Shown: in pieces, positions 1 to 8,097 of the stretch | Numbering within the stretch: position 1 is the stretch's first letter | Layout: every line of letters begins with the position of its first letter | Source of the DNA: Microbacterium lacus | Lineage (GTDB): Bacteria > Actinomycetota > Actinomycetes > Actinomycetales > Microbacteriaceae | Direction: 5' to 3' | NCBI RefSeq assembly: GCF_039531105.1 | Contig: NZ_BAAAPK010000001.1 | Location: 744,001-808,000 of the forward strand | DNA: 64,000 nt | The notes under the pieces: generated by a model | Told to the model about the DNA's origin: nothing | Seen by the model: the letters and a program-made list of their open reading frames with translations, nothing else | Database searches by the model: none | Position numbers and translations under genes: made by a program

Positions 1-29
1 TGAGCACGACGCGACCGGCGACGGGGTTC

Positions 30-1469
30 TCAGACATCGGTCGCGCGGATGCCGACGGTCGAGGAGATCACCGGGCGCATCTTCTTCTCGAGCGCCTCGA
101 AGAACATCGACAGCGGGAACTCGTCGTCCAGCACTTCGTCCGTGTAGCCCTTCGCGGGACCGGCGAGGATCTCGCGCGGGAGTCCCTGTGCCCACACCGA
201 CGCCGGGTGCGGGGTGAGGGTGCCGCGCACCAGCTCGTACGCGGCGAGCCAGTGCGCCATCTTCGGACGGTCGATCGAGCGCCAGTAGAGCTCGTCGATC
301 GCGTCACCGAGTTCGACCACTGCCGCGGGCACGGCATCCCAGTCGAAGGCGAGCGACGTGTCGGTCCAGTGCAGTACGCCGCGCTGGTGCAGCCACGCGA
401 ACAGCAGCTGACCGCCGACCGCGTCGTAATTGCGCACGCGCGTACCGGTGATCGCGAAGCGGAAGATGCGGTCGAAGATCACCGCGTACTGCACGAGCCC
501 GGCGTGCTCGAGCATCTCGTGCTCGGCATCCGTCAGGCTCGCGCCGGAGTCGCGTCGCTCGCTCAGGCGCTTCTGGATCGACACGCACTCGCGGAACGCG
601 GTGAGGTCGCAGCGCATCTCCTCGAGCGAGTACAGGAAGAACGGCATCCGCTGCTTGATCATGAACGGATCGAACGGCAGGTCGCCGCGCATGTGCGTGC
701 GGTCGTGGATGATGTCCCACATCACGAACGTCTTCTCGGTGAGCCGCTGGTCATCCAGCATGGCGGCCGCATCGGCCGGAAGGTCGAGCTTGGTGATGTC
801 GGCGGCGGCGCGCACGACGCGGCGATAGCGCGCGGCTTCGCGGTCCTGGAAGATCGCGCCCCACGTGAAGGTCGGGATCTCGCGCATCGCGACCGTCTCC
901 GGGAACAGCACCGCGCTGTTCGTGTCGTAGCCGGGCGTGAAGTCGATCAGGCGCAGGCTCACGAACAGCCGGTTGACGTACTCGGTCTCCAGCTGAGCGA
1001 TGAACTCCGGCCAGATGACTTCGACGAGCAGCGCCTCGACGAAGCGGTTGCGCGAGCCGTTCTGCGTGTACATCGGGAAGACGACGAGATGACGGATGCC
1101 GTCCTCCCGGTGCAGCTGCGGCTGGAAGGCCACGAGCGAGTCGTAGAAGTCGGGTACGCCGAAGCCCCCGTCGACCCAGCGCTGGAAGTCGTGCACGTTC
1201 GCGGCGAGGTAGTCCGCATCGTGCGGGAAGAGCGGTGCGAGTGCGCGGATCGAGTCGATGATCGCCTCGACGTGGCCGCGTGCGTCGGCGTGGTCGCTGC
1301 TCTCGGGAACGGAGCCGTCCTGGGCCTGGATCGCCTGCAGGGCGATCGCGGCGTCCTTGAGGGTGCGCCACGCGGCGGTGCGCTCGGCGGAGGTCGCGTC
1401 CTCGACGACCTCGGGTTCGCCGACGACGGCCTGGAGCGCACCTGCGGGGTGGGTCTGGCTGAGGGACAT
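30..1469 (-). CDS. DUF6421 family protein
   Basis: A 479-residue soluble protein that I recognise as the actinobacterial DUF6421 family; no biochemical role is known to me. It has no signal peptide or membrane segment. The middle part holds several His/Asp/Glu-rich stretches (MWDIIHDRTHMRGDLPFDPF, around residues 247-266) that could bind metal, but this is inference. The ATG start follows a good GGAGG-type ribosome site. It is divergent from the Lrp/AsnC gene, with only 74 bp between the two starts, so control by that regulator is plausible. Length matches full-length family members as I recall them. Confidence 0.85.
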   Translation of the reverse strand: MSLSQTHPAGALQAVVGEPEVVEDATSAERTAAWRTLKDAAIALQAIQAQDGSVPESSDHADARGHVEAIIDSIRALAPLFPHDADYLAANVHDFQRWVDGGFGVPDFYDSLVAFQPQLHREDGIRHLVVFPMYTQNGSRNRFVEALLVEVIWPEFIAQLETEYVNRLFVSLRLIDFTPGYDTNSAVLFPETVAMREIPTFTWGAIFQDREAARYRRVVRAAADITKLDLPADAAAMLDDQRLTEKTFVMWDIIHDRTHMRGDLPFDPFMIKQRMPFFLYSLEEMRCDLTAFRECVSIQKRLSERRDSGASLTDAEHEMLEHAGLVQYAVIFDRIFRFAITGTRVRNYDAVGGQLLFAWLHQRGVLHWTDTSLAFDWDAVPAAVVELGDAIDELYWRSIDRPKMAHWLAAYELVRGTLTPHPASVWAQGLPREILAGPAKGYTDEVLDDEFPLSMFFEALEKKMRPVISSTVGIRATDV

Positions 1470-1493
1470 GGAAACCTCCGATCGTAAGAGAAC

Positions 1494-1510
1494 GCCGGAA
1501 ATATTCCGGC
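1494..1510. promoter_or_regulatory. Candidate Lrp operator
   Basis: A perfect inverted repeat GCCGGAA-ATA-TTCCGGC in the 74-bp gap between the divergent DUF6421 and Lrp/AsnC genes. It sits just upstream of the -10 of the Lrp gene, where a -35 box would fall. Lrp/AsnC proteins commonly bind such sites next to their own gene. The assignment is inference from position and symmetry. Confidence 0.45.
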
Positions 1511-1529
1511 TCCCGGTGACTATCCCCGG

Positions 1530-1535
1530 TATTCT
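1530..1535 (+). promoter_or_regulatory. -10 box, leaderless lrp-type gene
   Basis: TATTCT lies 8 nt before the ATG of the Lrp/AsnC gene, and there is no ribosome-binding sequence in between. This fits a leaderless transcript. Confidence 0.5.
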
Positions 1536-1543
1536 TCCATGTC

Positions 1544-1987
1544 ATGGATGACCGTGTCGACCTGTCGATCCTCGCCGAGGTCTCCCGCGACCCCCGCGCG
1601 ACCCTCGCTCAGCTCTCCGAGCGCGTCGGGCTCGGGGTTTCCGCCGTGCAGGCGCGCCTGCGTCGGCTGGAGAGCGAGGGAACGATCGCCGGATACCGCG
1701 CGGTGCTCGACCCGGAGGCGGTCGGGCGCCCGCTCTCGGCGTTCATCGAGATCACGCCGCTCGATCCTTCGCAGCCCGACAACGCGCCCGAGCTTCTCGA
1801 GCACCTGAGCGAGATCGAGGCGTGTCACTCGATCGCCGGCGACGCGGCGTACATCCTGTTCGTGCGGGTCGCGGGACCGAGGGACCTGGAAGCCCTCATC
1901 CGCGAGATCCGGCTCTCGGCATCCGTCAGCACGCGCACCACGGTCGTGCTGCAGACGTTCTACGAGAACCGTCCGATCGCGCTCTGA
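1544..1987 (+). CDS. Lrp/AsnC family transcriptional regulator
   Basis: A 147-residue DNA-binding regulator. Residues 5-60 form the AsnC-type winged helix (LSILAEVSRDPRATLAQLSE, then a recognition helix around VSAVQARLRRLESEG). Residues 65-145 form the RAM/ligand domain (VVLQTFYENRPIAL at the end is typical of the family). Such proteins form octamers or dimers and sense amino acids; the ligand here is unknown. The divergent DUF6421 gene is the obvious candidate target. The start at 1544 is supported by the -10 box at 1530. Transcription runs convergently towards the methylmalonate-semialdehyde dehydrogenase gene, with a large repeat array between them. Confidence 0.95.
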   Translation: MDDRVDLSILAEVSRDPRATLAQLSERVGLGVSAVQARLRRLESEGTIAGYRAVLDPEAVGRPLSAFIEITPLDPSQPDNAPELLEHLSEIEACHSIAGDAAYILFVRVAGPRDLEALIREIRLSASVSTRTTVVLQTFYENRPIAL

Positions 1988-2017
1988 CCGCCGGGCCGCC
2001 CCGACTCCCGCCGCCCC

Positions 2018-2165
2018 GGTGGTCCCTTTCCCGCCGAGATGGTCCCCTTCCCGCCGAGATGGTCCCTTTCCCGCCGAGATGGTGTGCACCATTTCGGCGG
2101 AAAACCCACCATCTCGGCGGAGAACCCACCATCTCGGCGGAGGGGCCACCATCTCGGCGGAGGGG
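2018..2165. repeat. Converging 20-bp inverted-repeat array 1
   Basis: Three forward units with an exact 20-bp period (2021-2080; GGTCCCTTTCCCGCCGAGAT with one variant base) meet a 10-bp palindrome GGTGTGCACC (2081-2090). Four reverse-complement units follow (2091-2160; core ACCATCTCGGCGG). The two sides can fold into one long branched hairpin. The array lies between two convergent genes, so it could act as a bidirectional terminator. The same family recurs at 61231 and 62500. Confidence 0.95.
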
Positions 2166-2189
2166 CCGGGGAGGGCCGGGATGCCGGGC

Positions 2190-3725
2190 TCAGGTGTGCT
2201 GCGGGAAGCCCAGGTTCAGACCGCCGTGCGACGGGTCGAGCCAGCGGCTCGTCACGGCCTTCTCCTGCGTGAAGAAGTCGAACCCGTGCGGGCCATAGGC
2301 CTTCGCATCGCCGAACAGGCTCGCCTTCCAGCCGCCGAACGAGTGGTAGGCCACCGGCACCGGGATCGGCACGTTGATGCCGACCATGCCGACCTGCACT
2401 TCGCGCTGGAAGCGCCGCGCGGCGCCGCCGTCGTTCGTGAAGATCGCGGTGCCGTTCCCGTAGCGACCGGCGTTGATGATGCCGAGGCCCTCTTCGTAGC
2501 CGTCCACCCGCACGACGGAGAGCACGGGGCCGAAGATCTCGTCGGTGTACACGGTCGACGACGTCGGAACCCGGTCGATCAGGGTCGGGCCGAGCCAGAA
2601 GCCGTTCGGGTCGCCGTCGACCTCGACGTCGCGGCCGTCGACGACCACGGACGCACCGTCGGATGCCGCCACGTCGATGTACGAGGCGACCTTGTCGCGG
2701 TGCACCTCCGTGATGAGCGGGCCCATGTCGCAGCCGCGCGTTCCGTCGCCGGTGCGCAGCGTCCCCATCCGCTCGGAGACCTTCGCCACGAACGCTTCGG
2801 CGACGGAGTCGACCGCGAGCACGACCGAGATCGCCATGCAGCGCTCACCGGCCGAACCGAAGCCCGCGTTGACCGCGGCGTCGGCGGCGAGATCGAGGTC
2901 GGCATCCGGAAGCACGAGCATGTGGTTCTTGGCCCCACCGAGCGCCTGCACGCGCTTGCCGTGCGAGGTCGCGGTCTCGTAGACGTACTTCGCGATCGGC
3001 GTCGAGCCGACGAACGAGATCGCCCGCACGTCGGGGTGCTCGAGCAGCGCGTCGACGGACTCCTTGTCGCCGTGCACGACGTTGAGGACGCCGTCGGGCA
3101 GGCCCGCCTCCTTCAGCAGAGCGGCCATCCAGTTCGCGGCGCTCGGGTCCTTCTCGGAGGGCTTGAGGATCACGGCGTTGCCGGCGGCCAGCGCGATCGA
3201 GAAGAACCACAGCGGCACCATCGCCGGGAAGTTGAACGGGCTGATGATCCCGACGACGCCGAGGGGCTGCTTGAGCGTGTAGACGTCCACGCCGGTCGAG
3301 ACGTTCTCGGAGTAGGCGCCCTTCGTGAGGTGGCCGAGTCCGCACGCGAACTCGACGACCTCCATGCCGCGGGCGATCTCGCCGAGCGCGTCGGAGATGA
3401 CCTTGCCGTGCTCGGCGGTGAGGATCTCGGCGAGTTCCTGCTTGCGCTCGTTCAGCAGCTCGCGGAAGGCGAACATCACGGTCTGGCGCTTCGCGATCGA
3501 CGCGTCGCGCCACTGCGCCCACGCCGCGTTCGCCGAGGCGACGGCGTGGTCTACGTCGGCGGTCGAGGCCAGCCGCACCTCGCGCTGCACGCGACCGAGC
3601 GCGGGGTTGAACACCGGCGCGGTGCGGGCGGAGGCGCCGCTCCAGGGGGCGCCGTCGACCCAGTGGTCGAGGACGGCGGTGGTGGCGGACGGCGTCTCTT
3701 CGGTGAGGGTTGCCGAGTCGGTCAT
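2190..3725 (-). CDS. mmsA: CoA-acylating (methyl)malonate-semialdehyde dehydrogenase
   Basis: A 511-residue aldehyde dehydrogenase of the MMSDH branch. It oxidises malonate or methylmalonate semialdehyde with CoA and NAD to acetyl- or propionyl-CoA. Visible features are the Rossmann strand and PFNFP motif (161-167), the glycine motif FVGSTPIAKYVYE (238-250), catalytic Cys296 in GSAGERCMA, and the MMSDH-like GAKNHMLVLPDAD (264-276). The standard ALDH active-site Glu is replaced by the family-typical sequence, as in CoA-acylating members. It is the last gene of the minus-strand pyrimidine/beta-alanine operon and would consume the semialdehyde made by the upstream aminotransferase. A palindrome fills the 137-bp gap before it. 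Confidence 0.93.
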   Translation of the reverse strand: MTDSATLTEETPSATTAVLDHWVDGAPWSGASARTAPVFNPALGRVQREVRLASTADVDHAVASANAAWAQWRDASIAKRQTVMFAFRELLNERKQELAEILTAEHGKVISDALGEIARGMEVVEFACGLGHLTKGAYSENVSTGVDVYTLKQPLGVVGIISPFNFPAMVPLWFFSIALAAGNAVILKPSEKDPSAANWMAALLKEAGLPDGVLNVVHGDKESVDALLEHPDVRAISFVGSTPIAKYVYETATSHGKRVQALGGAKNHMLVLPDADLDLAADAAVNAGFGSAGERCMAISVVLAVDSVAEAFVAKVSERMGTLRTGDGTRGCDMGPLITEVHRDKVASYIDVAASDGASVVVDGRDVEVDGDPNGFWLGPTLIDRVPTSSTVYTDEIFGPVLSVVRVDGYEEGLGIINAGRYGNGTAIFTNDGGAARRFQREVQVGMVGINVPIPVPVAYHSFGGWKASLFGDAKAYGPHGFDFFTQEKAVTSRWLDPSHGGLNLGFPQHT

Positions 3726-3783
3726 GGTCTCTTCTCTCTGTCGGAGCCTCGTGGGCACGTGTCTTCCAGCGTAGGTCGCGGCA

Positions 3784-3862
3784 CTGCTCCCCGCGAGAGG
3801 GCAGAAATGGCTGCCGTCAGCGGCGTGTCGCCCTACATATCTGCCCTCTCGCGAAGGAGCAG
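3784..3862. repeat. Long palindromic element (GAGAGGGCAGA type)
   Basis: The left arm 3784-3809 and right arm 3836-3862 are near-perfect reverse complements; the core is GCGAGAGGGCAGA against TCTGCCCTCTCGC. They are separated by 26 nt. The right arm directly abuts the aminotransferase stop codon. It lies between two co-directional genes of one operon, so it may be an RNA-stabilising or attenuating hairpin, or a REP-like element. Confidence 0.85.
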
Positions 3863-5161
3863 TCAGCGCACCGCGCTGAAGGCCTCGTCGTAGATCGCGA
3901 GGGCGCGGGCGACCTCGTCGTCGGTCACCACGCACGGCGGCACGACATGGATGCGGTTGTCGGCCGAGAACGGCAGGAGCCCCCGGGCGAGGAGCTCTTT
4001 CTTCAGCTGCCCGATCAGCGCCGGAGCGACGGGCTCGCGGGTCCCGCGGTCGGCGACGAGCTCGAGCGCCCAGAAGACCCCCTCGCCGCGGACCTCGCCG
4101 ATGAGCGGATGCTTCTCCTGCAGCTCCGCCAGCCCGGGCGCGAGCGCCTCGGCGCCGACGCGGCGGGCGTTCTCGACGATCCCCTCGGACTCCATCGCGT
4201 CGAGGGCTCCGATGATGGATGCCGCCGCCAGTGGGTGACCGCTGTAGGTCAGGCCGCCGGGGAACACGTTCTCGTCGAAGTCCGCGGCGATCTCGGCCGA
4301 GATCGCGACGCCGCCGACCGGCACGTACCCGGAGTTCACGCCCTTCGCGAACGTGATGAGGTCGGGGACGACGTCGTAGCCCTCGAACGCGAACCAGCGC
4401 CCCGTGCGCCCGAACCCGCACATGACCTCGTCGAGGATCAGCACGATGCCGTACTTGTCAGCCAGGGCGCGGACACCGGCCAGGTAGCCCGGCGGCGGGA
4501 TCATGATGCCCGCCGTCCCGGGCACGGTCTCGAGCAGGATCGCCGCGATCGTCGCCGGGCCCTCCGACTGGATCACGCGCTCGAGGTGGTGCAGGGCGCG
4601 CGCCGACTCCTCCTCGGGCGTGCTCGCCCAGAATTCGCTGCGGTAGAGGTAGGGGCCGAAGAAGTGGACGTGTCCGCGGGCGTACTGGTTCGGCATCCGG
4701 CGCCAGTCGCCCGTCGCGACGATCGCCGCCCCCGTGTTGCCGTGATACGACCGGTAGGTCGAGAGCACCGTGTCGCGACCGGTGTGCAGGCGCGCCATGC
4801 GGATCGCGTTTTCGTTCGCGTCGGCGCCGCCGTTCGTGAAGAACACTTTCGAGAACGGCTCGCCCGCGCGCGCGAGGATGCGCTCGGCGGCCTCGCCGCG
4901 CGTCAGGTTCGCGGCGGCCGGGGCGACGGTGGCGAGCGTCGCGGCCTGATCCTGAATCGCCTTCACCACCGCCGGATGCTGATGGCCGATGTTCACGTTG
5001 ACGAGCTGGCTCGAGAAATCCAGGTAGCGGTTGCCCTCGAAGTCCCAGACCTCGGATCCGGAGCCGCCCGCGATCACGAGCGGATCCAGCGCCGCCTGCG
5101 CCGACCAGGAGTGGAAGACGTACTGCCGGTCGAGGTCGTGCGCGCGCTGGTTGGTGCTCAT
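3863..5161 (-). CDS. Class III aminotransferase, beta-alanine/omega-amino acid type
   Basis: A 432-residue PLP-dependent fold-type I enzyme. The PLP lysine is Lys273 (FAKGVNSG) and the cofactor Asp is Asp244 (LILDEVMCGFGRTG). The GHQHP and FTNGGADANE segments bind substrate and phosphate as in omega-aminotransferases. In this operon the likely reaction is beta-alanine (or beta-aminoisobutyrate) plus an oxo-acid giving malonate semialdehyde, which feeds the downstream dehydrogenase. Substrate choice is inferred from neighbours; taurine or GABA transaminase activity is not excluded by sequence. A GC-rich hairpin separates it from the upstream transporter gene. Confidence 0.9.
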   Translation of the reverse strand: MSTNQRAHDLDRQYVFHSWSAQAALDPLVIAGGSGSEVWDFEGNRYLDFSSQLVNVNIGHQHPAVVKAIQDQAATLATVAPAAANLTRGEAAERILARAGEPFSKVFFTNGGADANENAIRMARLHTGRDTVLSTYRSYHGNTGAAIVATGDWRRMPNQYARGHVHFFGPYLYRSEFWASTPEEESARALHHLERVIQSEGPATIAAILLETVPGTAGIMIPPPGYLAGVRALADKYGIVLILDEVMCGFGRTGRWFAFEGYDVVPDLITFAKGVNSGYVPVGGVAISAEIAADFDENVFPGGLTYSGHPLAAASIIGALDAMESEGIVENARRVGAEALAPGLAELQEKHPLIGEVRGEGVFWALELVADRGTREPVAPALIGQLKKELLARGLLPFSADNRIHVVPPCVVTDDEVARALAIYDEAFSAVR

Positions 5162-5190
5162 ATGCGGTTCCTTGCCGTCGGGTGTTCAGG

Positions 5191-5224
5191 GGTCGGGCGA
5201 CCCGCTCGCGCGGGCCGCCCGACC
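5191..5224 (-). terminator. Intra-operon hairpin after substrate-binding gene
   Basis: GGTCGGGCG-A-CCCGC...GCGGG-C-CGCCCGACC forms a strong hairpin with stem pieces of 9 and 5 bp. It starts 8 bp past the stop of the substrate-binding lipoprotein gene. There is no U-run on the minus strand, so it is more likely an attenuator or mRNA 3'-end stabiliser than a full terminator. It would favour high expression of the binding protein. Confidence 0.6.
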
Positions 5225-5232
5225 GGGGAGTG

Positions 5233-6408
5233 CTACTGGCCGCCCTCGGTGAGGACCACGTCGATGGGGGTGTACTCGCCACCCACCTCGACGCCCTCGT
5301 CCTTGAGTTCTGCCAGCGCCTTCTCGATGTACTCGTTCGAGTATGCCGATTCGGCGGGCTCCGTGGTGATGAGCTCGATGCCGTCCTGGTTCTTCGCCGA
5401 CAGGGCGCCGGCGACCGTCTTGTCCCACGCGGCGTTGTCGACCAGACCGAAGTCGCCGCCGGCCCAGATGAGCTTGTTGACCTCGTTCATCTGCCACAGC
5501 TGGTGCACGGGTCCGACCGGGAAGGCGGCTTCGGCGTTGATCGCGGCGTCGTACGTGATCTGGGCGGCTTCCTCGGGGTTGTCCCGGGCGAAGATCCAGC
5601 CCTTCGTCACGGCCTTCAGGAACCGCACGGCGGCATCCGCGTAGGCCGGGTCGTCCGCCAGGCGCTGGGTGTCGGCCCAGATCGCGTCCTGCAGCATCGC
5701 GCCGTCGGTGTCCTCGTAGCTGATGACGTCGAAGTCCTCCGGCTGGTACAGCTCGCCGGTCTCGGGGTTGACCACCTCGAGGATCTGGGCCCACTCGTTG
5801 TAGGTCATCGCCTGCGCGGCATCGACATCGCGGTCCAGCAGGGCGTTCATCGAGAAGTCCTGCGTCGTGATCGATACGGTGCTCGCGTCGAGGTCTTCCG
5901 CGGCCATCGCCGCGAAGATCTCCCACTCGTTGCCGAAGCCCCACGAGCCGATGCGCTTGCCTTCGAAGTCGGCGACGGATTCGATGCCGTCGCCGGCCCA
6001 CGAGACCTGCAGCGTGCCGGATTTCTGGTACACCTGCGCGATGTCGGTGAGCTCGACGCCGGTGGCCTCGAGGGTGCCCAGCACCTTCGGGACCCAGGCG
6101 ATCGCGAAGTCGACGTCGCCGGCGACCAGGGCGTCCTGAGGCACGATGTCGCCGCCGGAGGGGAGGATCTCGACCGAGTCGAAGCCCTCCTCCTCGAAGT
6201 AGCCCTGGTCCAGCGCCACGTAGTACCCCGCGAACTGCGCCTGCGGCAGCCACTGCAGCTGCAGGCTGATCTCGGTGAGCGGTTCGAAGTCGGCCGATCC
6301 ACCGTCGGAGGTGTCGGGGGCGGCGGAGCCGGAGCATCCCGCGAGGGCGAGGGCGGTGACGACACCGGCGGAGGCGACCGCGAGGCCGCGTCTGGTGTTG
6401 CTTCTCAT
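5233..6408 (-). CDS. ABC transporter substrate-binding lipoprotein, NMT1/THI5-like
   Basis: A 391-residue exported binding protein. Residues 1-25 form a lipoprotein signal (LALAGC, lipidated Cys25). The mature part begins with the SRPBCC-unrelated NMT1/THI5-like fold: SLQLQWLPQAQFAGYYVALD around residues 47-66 is the classic start of that family, and VGPVHQLWQMNEVNK lies near the C-terminus. Relatives bind pyrimidine precursors, riboflavin or aromatic sulfonates. Given the hydantoinase and ureidopropionase genes, a pyrimidine or hydantoin-like ligand is the best guess. It is the final component of the transporter encoded by the next three upstream genes. Confidence 0.92.
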   Translation of the reverse strand: MRSNTRRGLAVASAGVVTALALAGCSGSAAPDTSDGGSADFEPLTEISLQLQWLPQAQFAGYYVALDQGYFEEEGFDSVEILPSGGDIVPQDALVAGDVDFAIAWVPKVLGTLEATGVELTDIAQVYQKSGTLQVSWAGDGIESVADFEGKRIGSWGFGNEWEIFAAMAAEDLDASTVSITTQDFSMNALLDRDVDAAQAMTYNEWAQILEVVNPETGELYQPEDFDVISYEDTDGAMLQDAIWADTQRLADDPAYADAAVRFLKAVTKGWIFARDNPEEAAQITYDAAINAEAAFPVGPVHQLWQMNEVNKLIWAGGDFGLVDNAAWDKTVAGALSAKNQDGIELITTEPAESAYSNEYIEKALAELKDEGVEVGGEYTPIDVVLTEGGQ

Positions 6409-6441
6409 GCTGTGTTCCTTTCGGGTTCGGTGGTGCAGGTC

Positions 6442-6490
6442 GTGCAGGTGGTGCGGTGGTGCTGCCTTTCTGTGGTGCAGGTGGTGCGGT
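6442..6490. repeat. 16-bp direct repeat in transporter gap
   Basis: GTGCAGGTGGTGCGGT occurs exactly at 6442-6457 and 6475-6490, in a GGTGC-rich low-complexity stretch. This forms the 88-bp gap between the permease and the binding-protein gene. Function is unknown; slippage-prone sequence is possible. Confidence 0.8.
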
Positions 6491-6496
6491 CGGCCG

Positions 6497-7288
6497 TCAC
6501 ACCGACGAGTGCCGCGTCACGAGACGCTCCAGGAGCGACGTGACGAGGAAGAACACGAGGCCGATCAGGATGCCGCCCACGACGTACGCCCACGCGAGGG
6601 CCGCGCGGCCCGACTTCGCGTAGGTCGCGATCGCGGTGCCGATGCCGTCGGCGGGGCCCCCGAAGTACTCCGCGACGAGCGCCGCGATCACGGCGAGCGA
6701 CGCGGCGATGCGGATGCCGGTCATCAGGTACGGCAGCGCGGTGGGCAGCGTCAGCAGGCGGAACGTCTGCGCCGGGGTCGCCGCGGCGGCCCGCAGCACG
6801 TCGCGGTGCACCGGTCGGGTCTGGCGCAGCCCCCGGAGCACGTTCACGAACACCGGGATGAACGCGGCGATCGTGGCGACCGCGATGCGTCCGAATTGAC
6901 TGGACGCCCCGAACATCGTGTTCAGGATCGGGGTGATCGCCACGATCGGGATCACCGCCAGCGCGGCGACGAGGGGGGTCAGCATCCCGTCCACGGGTCG
7001 GGCGGCGGCGGCAAGGCCCGCCAGGAACAGCGCGAGGAGGGAGCCGACGACGAGACCGATCAGGGCGTTCGTCGCGGTGATGAGCATGTCTTGGAAGATG
7101 ATGTCCCAGCGCAGCACGAGCTCCGCGCCGATCGCGACCGGGCTCGGCAGCATGCGCGGTGCGGCGGCGAACACGTCGACGTACAGGATCCACAGCGCGA
7201 GCATCAGGATGCCGACGACGATCGGCGCGACGACCCGGAGCCAGCCGGGCAGTGCTCGCTCGCCGATCGGCGCCCGCACCGTGCTCAT
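6497..7288 (-). CDS. ABC transporter permease (SsuC/ThiX-like)
   Basis: A 263-residue integral membrane subunit with about six membrane segments and the BPD_transp_1 EAA-type loop (AAAATPAQTFRLLTLPTALP, about 165-184). It pairs with the nearby second permease, the ATPase and the binding lipoprotein to import the operon's substrate. Its ATG overlaps the ATPase stop by 4 bp, showing translational coupling. Confidence 0.93.
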   Translation of the reverse strand: MSTVRAPIGERALPGWLRVVAPIVVGILMLALWILYVDVFAAAPRMLPSPVAIGAELVLRWDIIFQDMLITATNALIGLVVGSLLALFLAGLAAAARPVDGMLTPLVAALAVIPIVAITPILNTMFGASSQFGRIAVATIAAFIPVFVNVLRGLRQTRPVHRDVLRAAAATPAQTFRLLTLPTALPYLMTGIRIAASLAVIAALVAEYFGGPADGIGTAIATYAKSGRAALAWAYVVGGILIGLVFFLVTSLLERLVTRHSSV

Positions 7289-8097
7289 CGTTCGTTCGCC
7301 CGCTCGATCGGCGCCCCGTGCAGCGCTTCGCGGACGGCCGTGACTCGCTCGAAGTACGCGGGCGATTCGCGCAGGCCCTCGTCGCGGGTCTCGCCGAGGT
7401 CGGTGACGATCACGTCCGTGATGCGGCCGGGACGCGGGCTCATCACGACGACCCGGTCGGAGAGGAAGACCGCCTCCGGAATCGAGTGCGTGACGAAGAC
7501 GACGGCGGCGCCGGTCTCGGCGGTGATGCGGGTCAGCTCGCTCTGCAGGTACTCGCGGGTCATCTCATCCAGCGCGCCGAAGGGCTCGTCCATCAGGAGC
7601 AGCCGCGGCCGGGTCGCCAGGGCACGCGCGATCGCGACGCGCTGCTGCATTCCACCCGAGAGCTGGTCGGGATATCGGTCGGTGAACTCGGTGAGCCCGA
7701 CGAGCTCCGCGAGTTCGGCGACGCGCGCCGTCCGCTCGGGGCGGCCGGTGCCGTTCAGCTCGAGGGGAAGGGAGATGTTGGCGCCGACGGTCCGCCAGGG
7801 GAGGAGCCCGGACTGCTGGAACGCGATCCCGTAGTCCTGGTCGATCCGCGCCTTCCGGGCGGGCTTGCCGAAGATCTCGAGCGTGCCGCTCGTGGCCTGG
7901 TCGAGGTCCGCGATCAGGCGCAGGAGCGTGGATTTGCCGCATCCGGACGGGCCGATCAGTGACACGAACTCGCCCGCCGCGACGTCGAGGTCGGCGCCGG
8001 CGAGGGCCGTGACATCGCCGCCTTTCGTCGGGAAGATCTTGCCGACACCGGTGGCGCGCACCGCGAGTTCGGGGGCCTTCGGGCTCGAGTCCGTCAT
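7285..8097 (-). CDS. ABC transporter ATP-binding protein (SsuB/TauB-like)
   Basis: A 270-residue ATPase of the nitrate/sulfonate/pyrimidine importer class. It has Walker A GPSGCGKST (49-57), signature LSGGMQQRV, Walker B LLLMDEPFGALD and switch His in VTHSIPEA. The start at 8097 gives a 4-bp overlap with the preceding permease, and its own stop overlaps the next permease. It powers the two-permease importer of this operon. Confidence 0.95.
   Translation of the reverse strand: MTDSSPKAPELAVRATGVGKIFPTKGGDVTALAGADLDVAAGEFVSLIGPSGCGKSTLLRLIADLDQATSGTLEIFGKPARKARIDQDYGIAFQQSGLLPWRTVGANISLPLELNGTGRPERTARVAELAELVGLTEFTDRYPDQLSGGMQQRVAIARALATRPRLLLMDEPFGALDEMTREYLQSELTRITAETGAAVVFVTHSIPEAVFLSDRVVVMSPRPGRITDVIVTDLGETRDEGLRESPAYFERVTAVREALHGAPIERANER

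Noticed and set aside
2018..2165. CRISPR array
   Set aside because: Units are contiguous 20-bp repeats without unique spacers, and the array reverses orientation in the middle; no cas genes.
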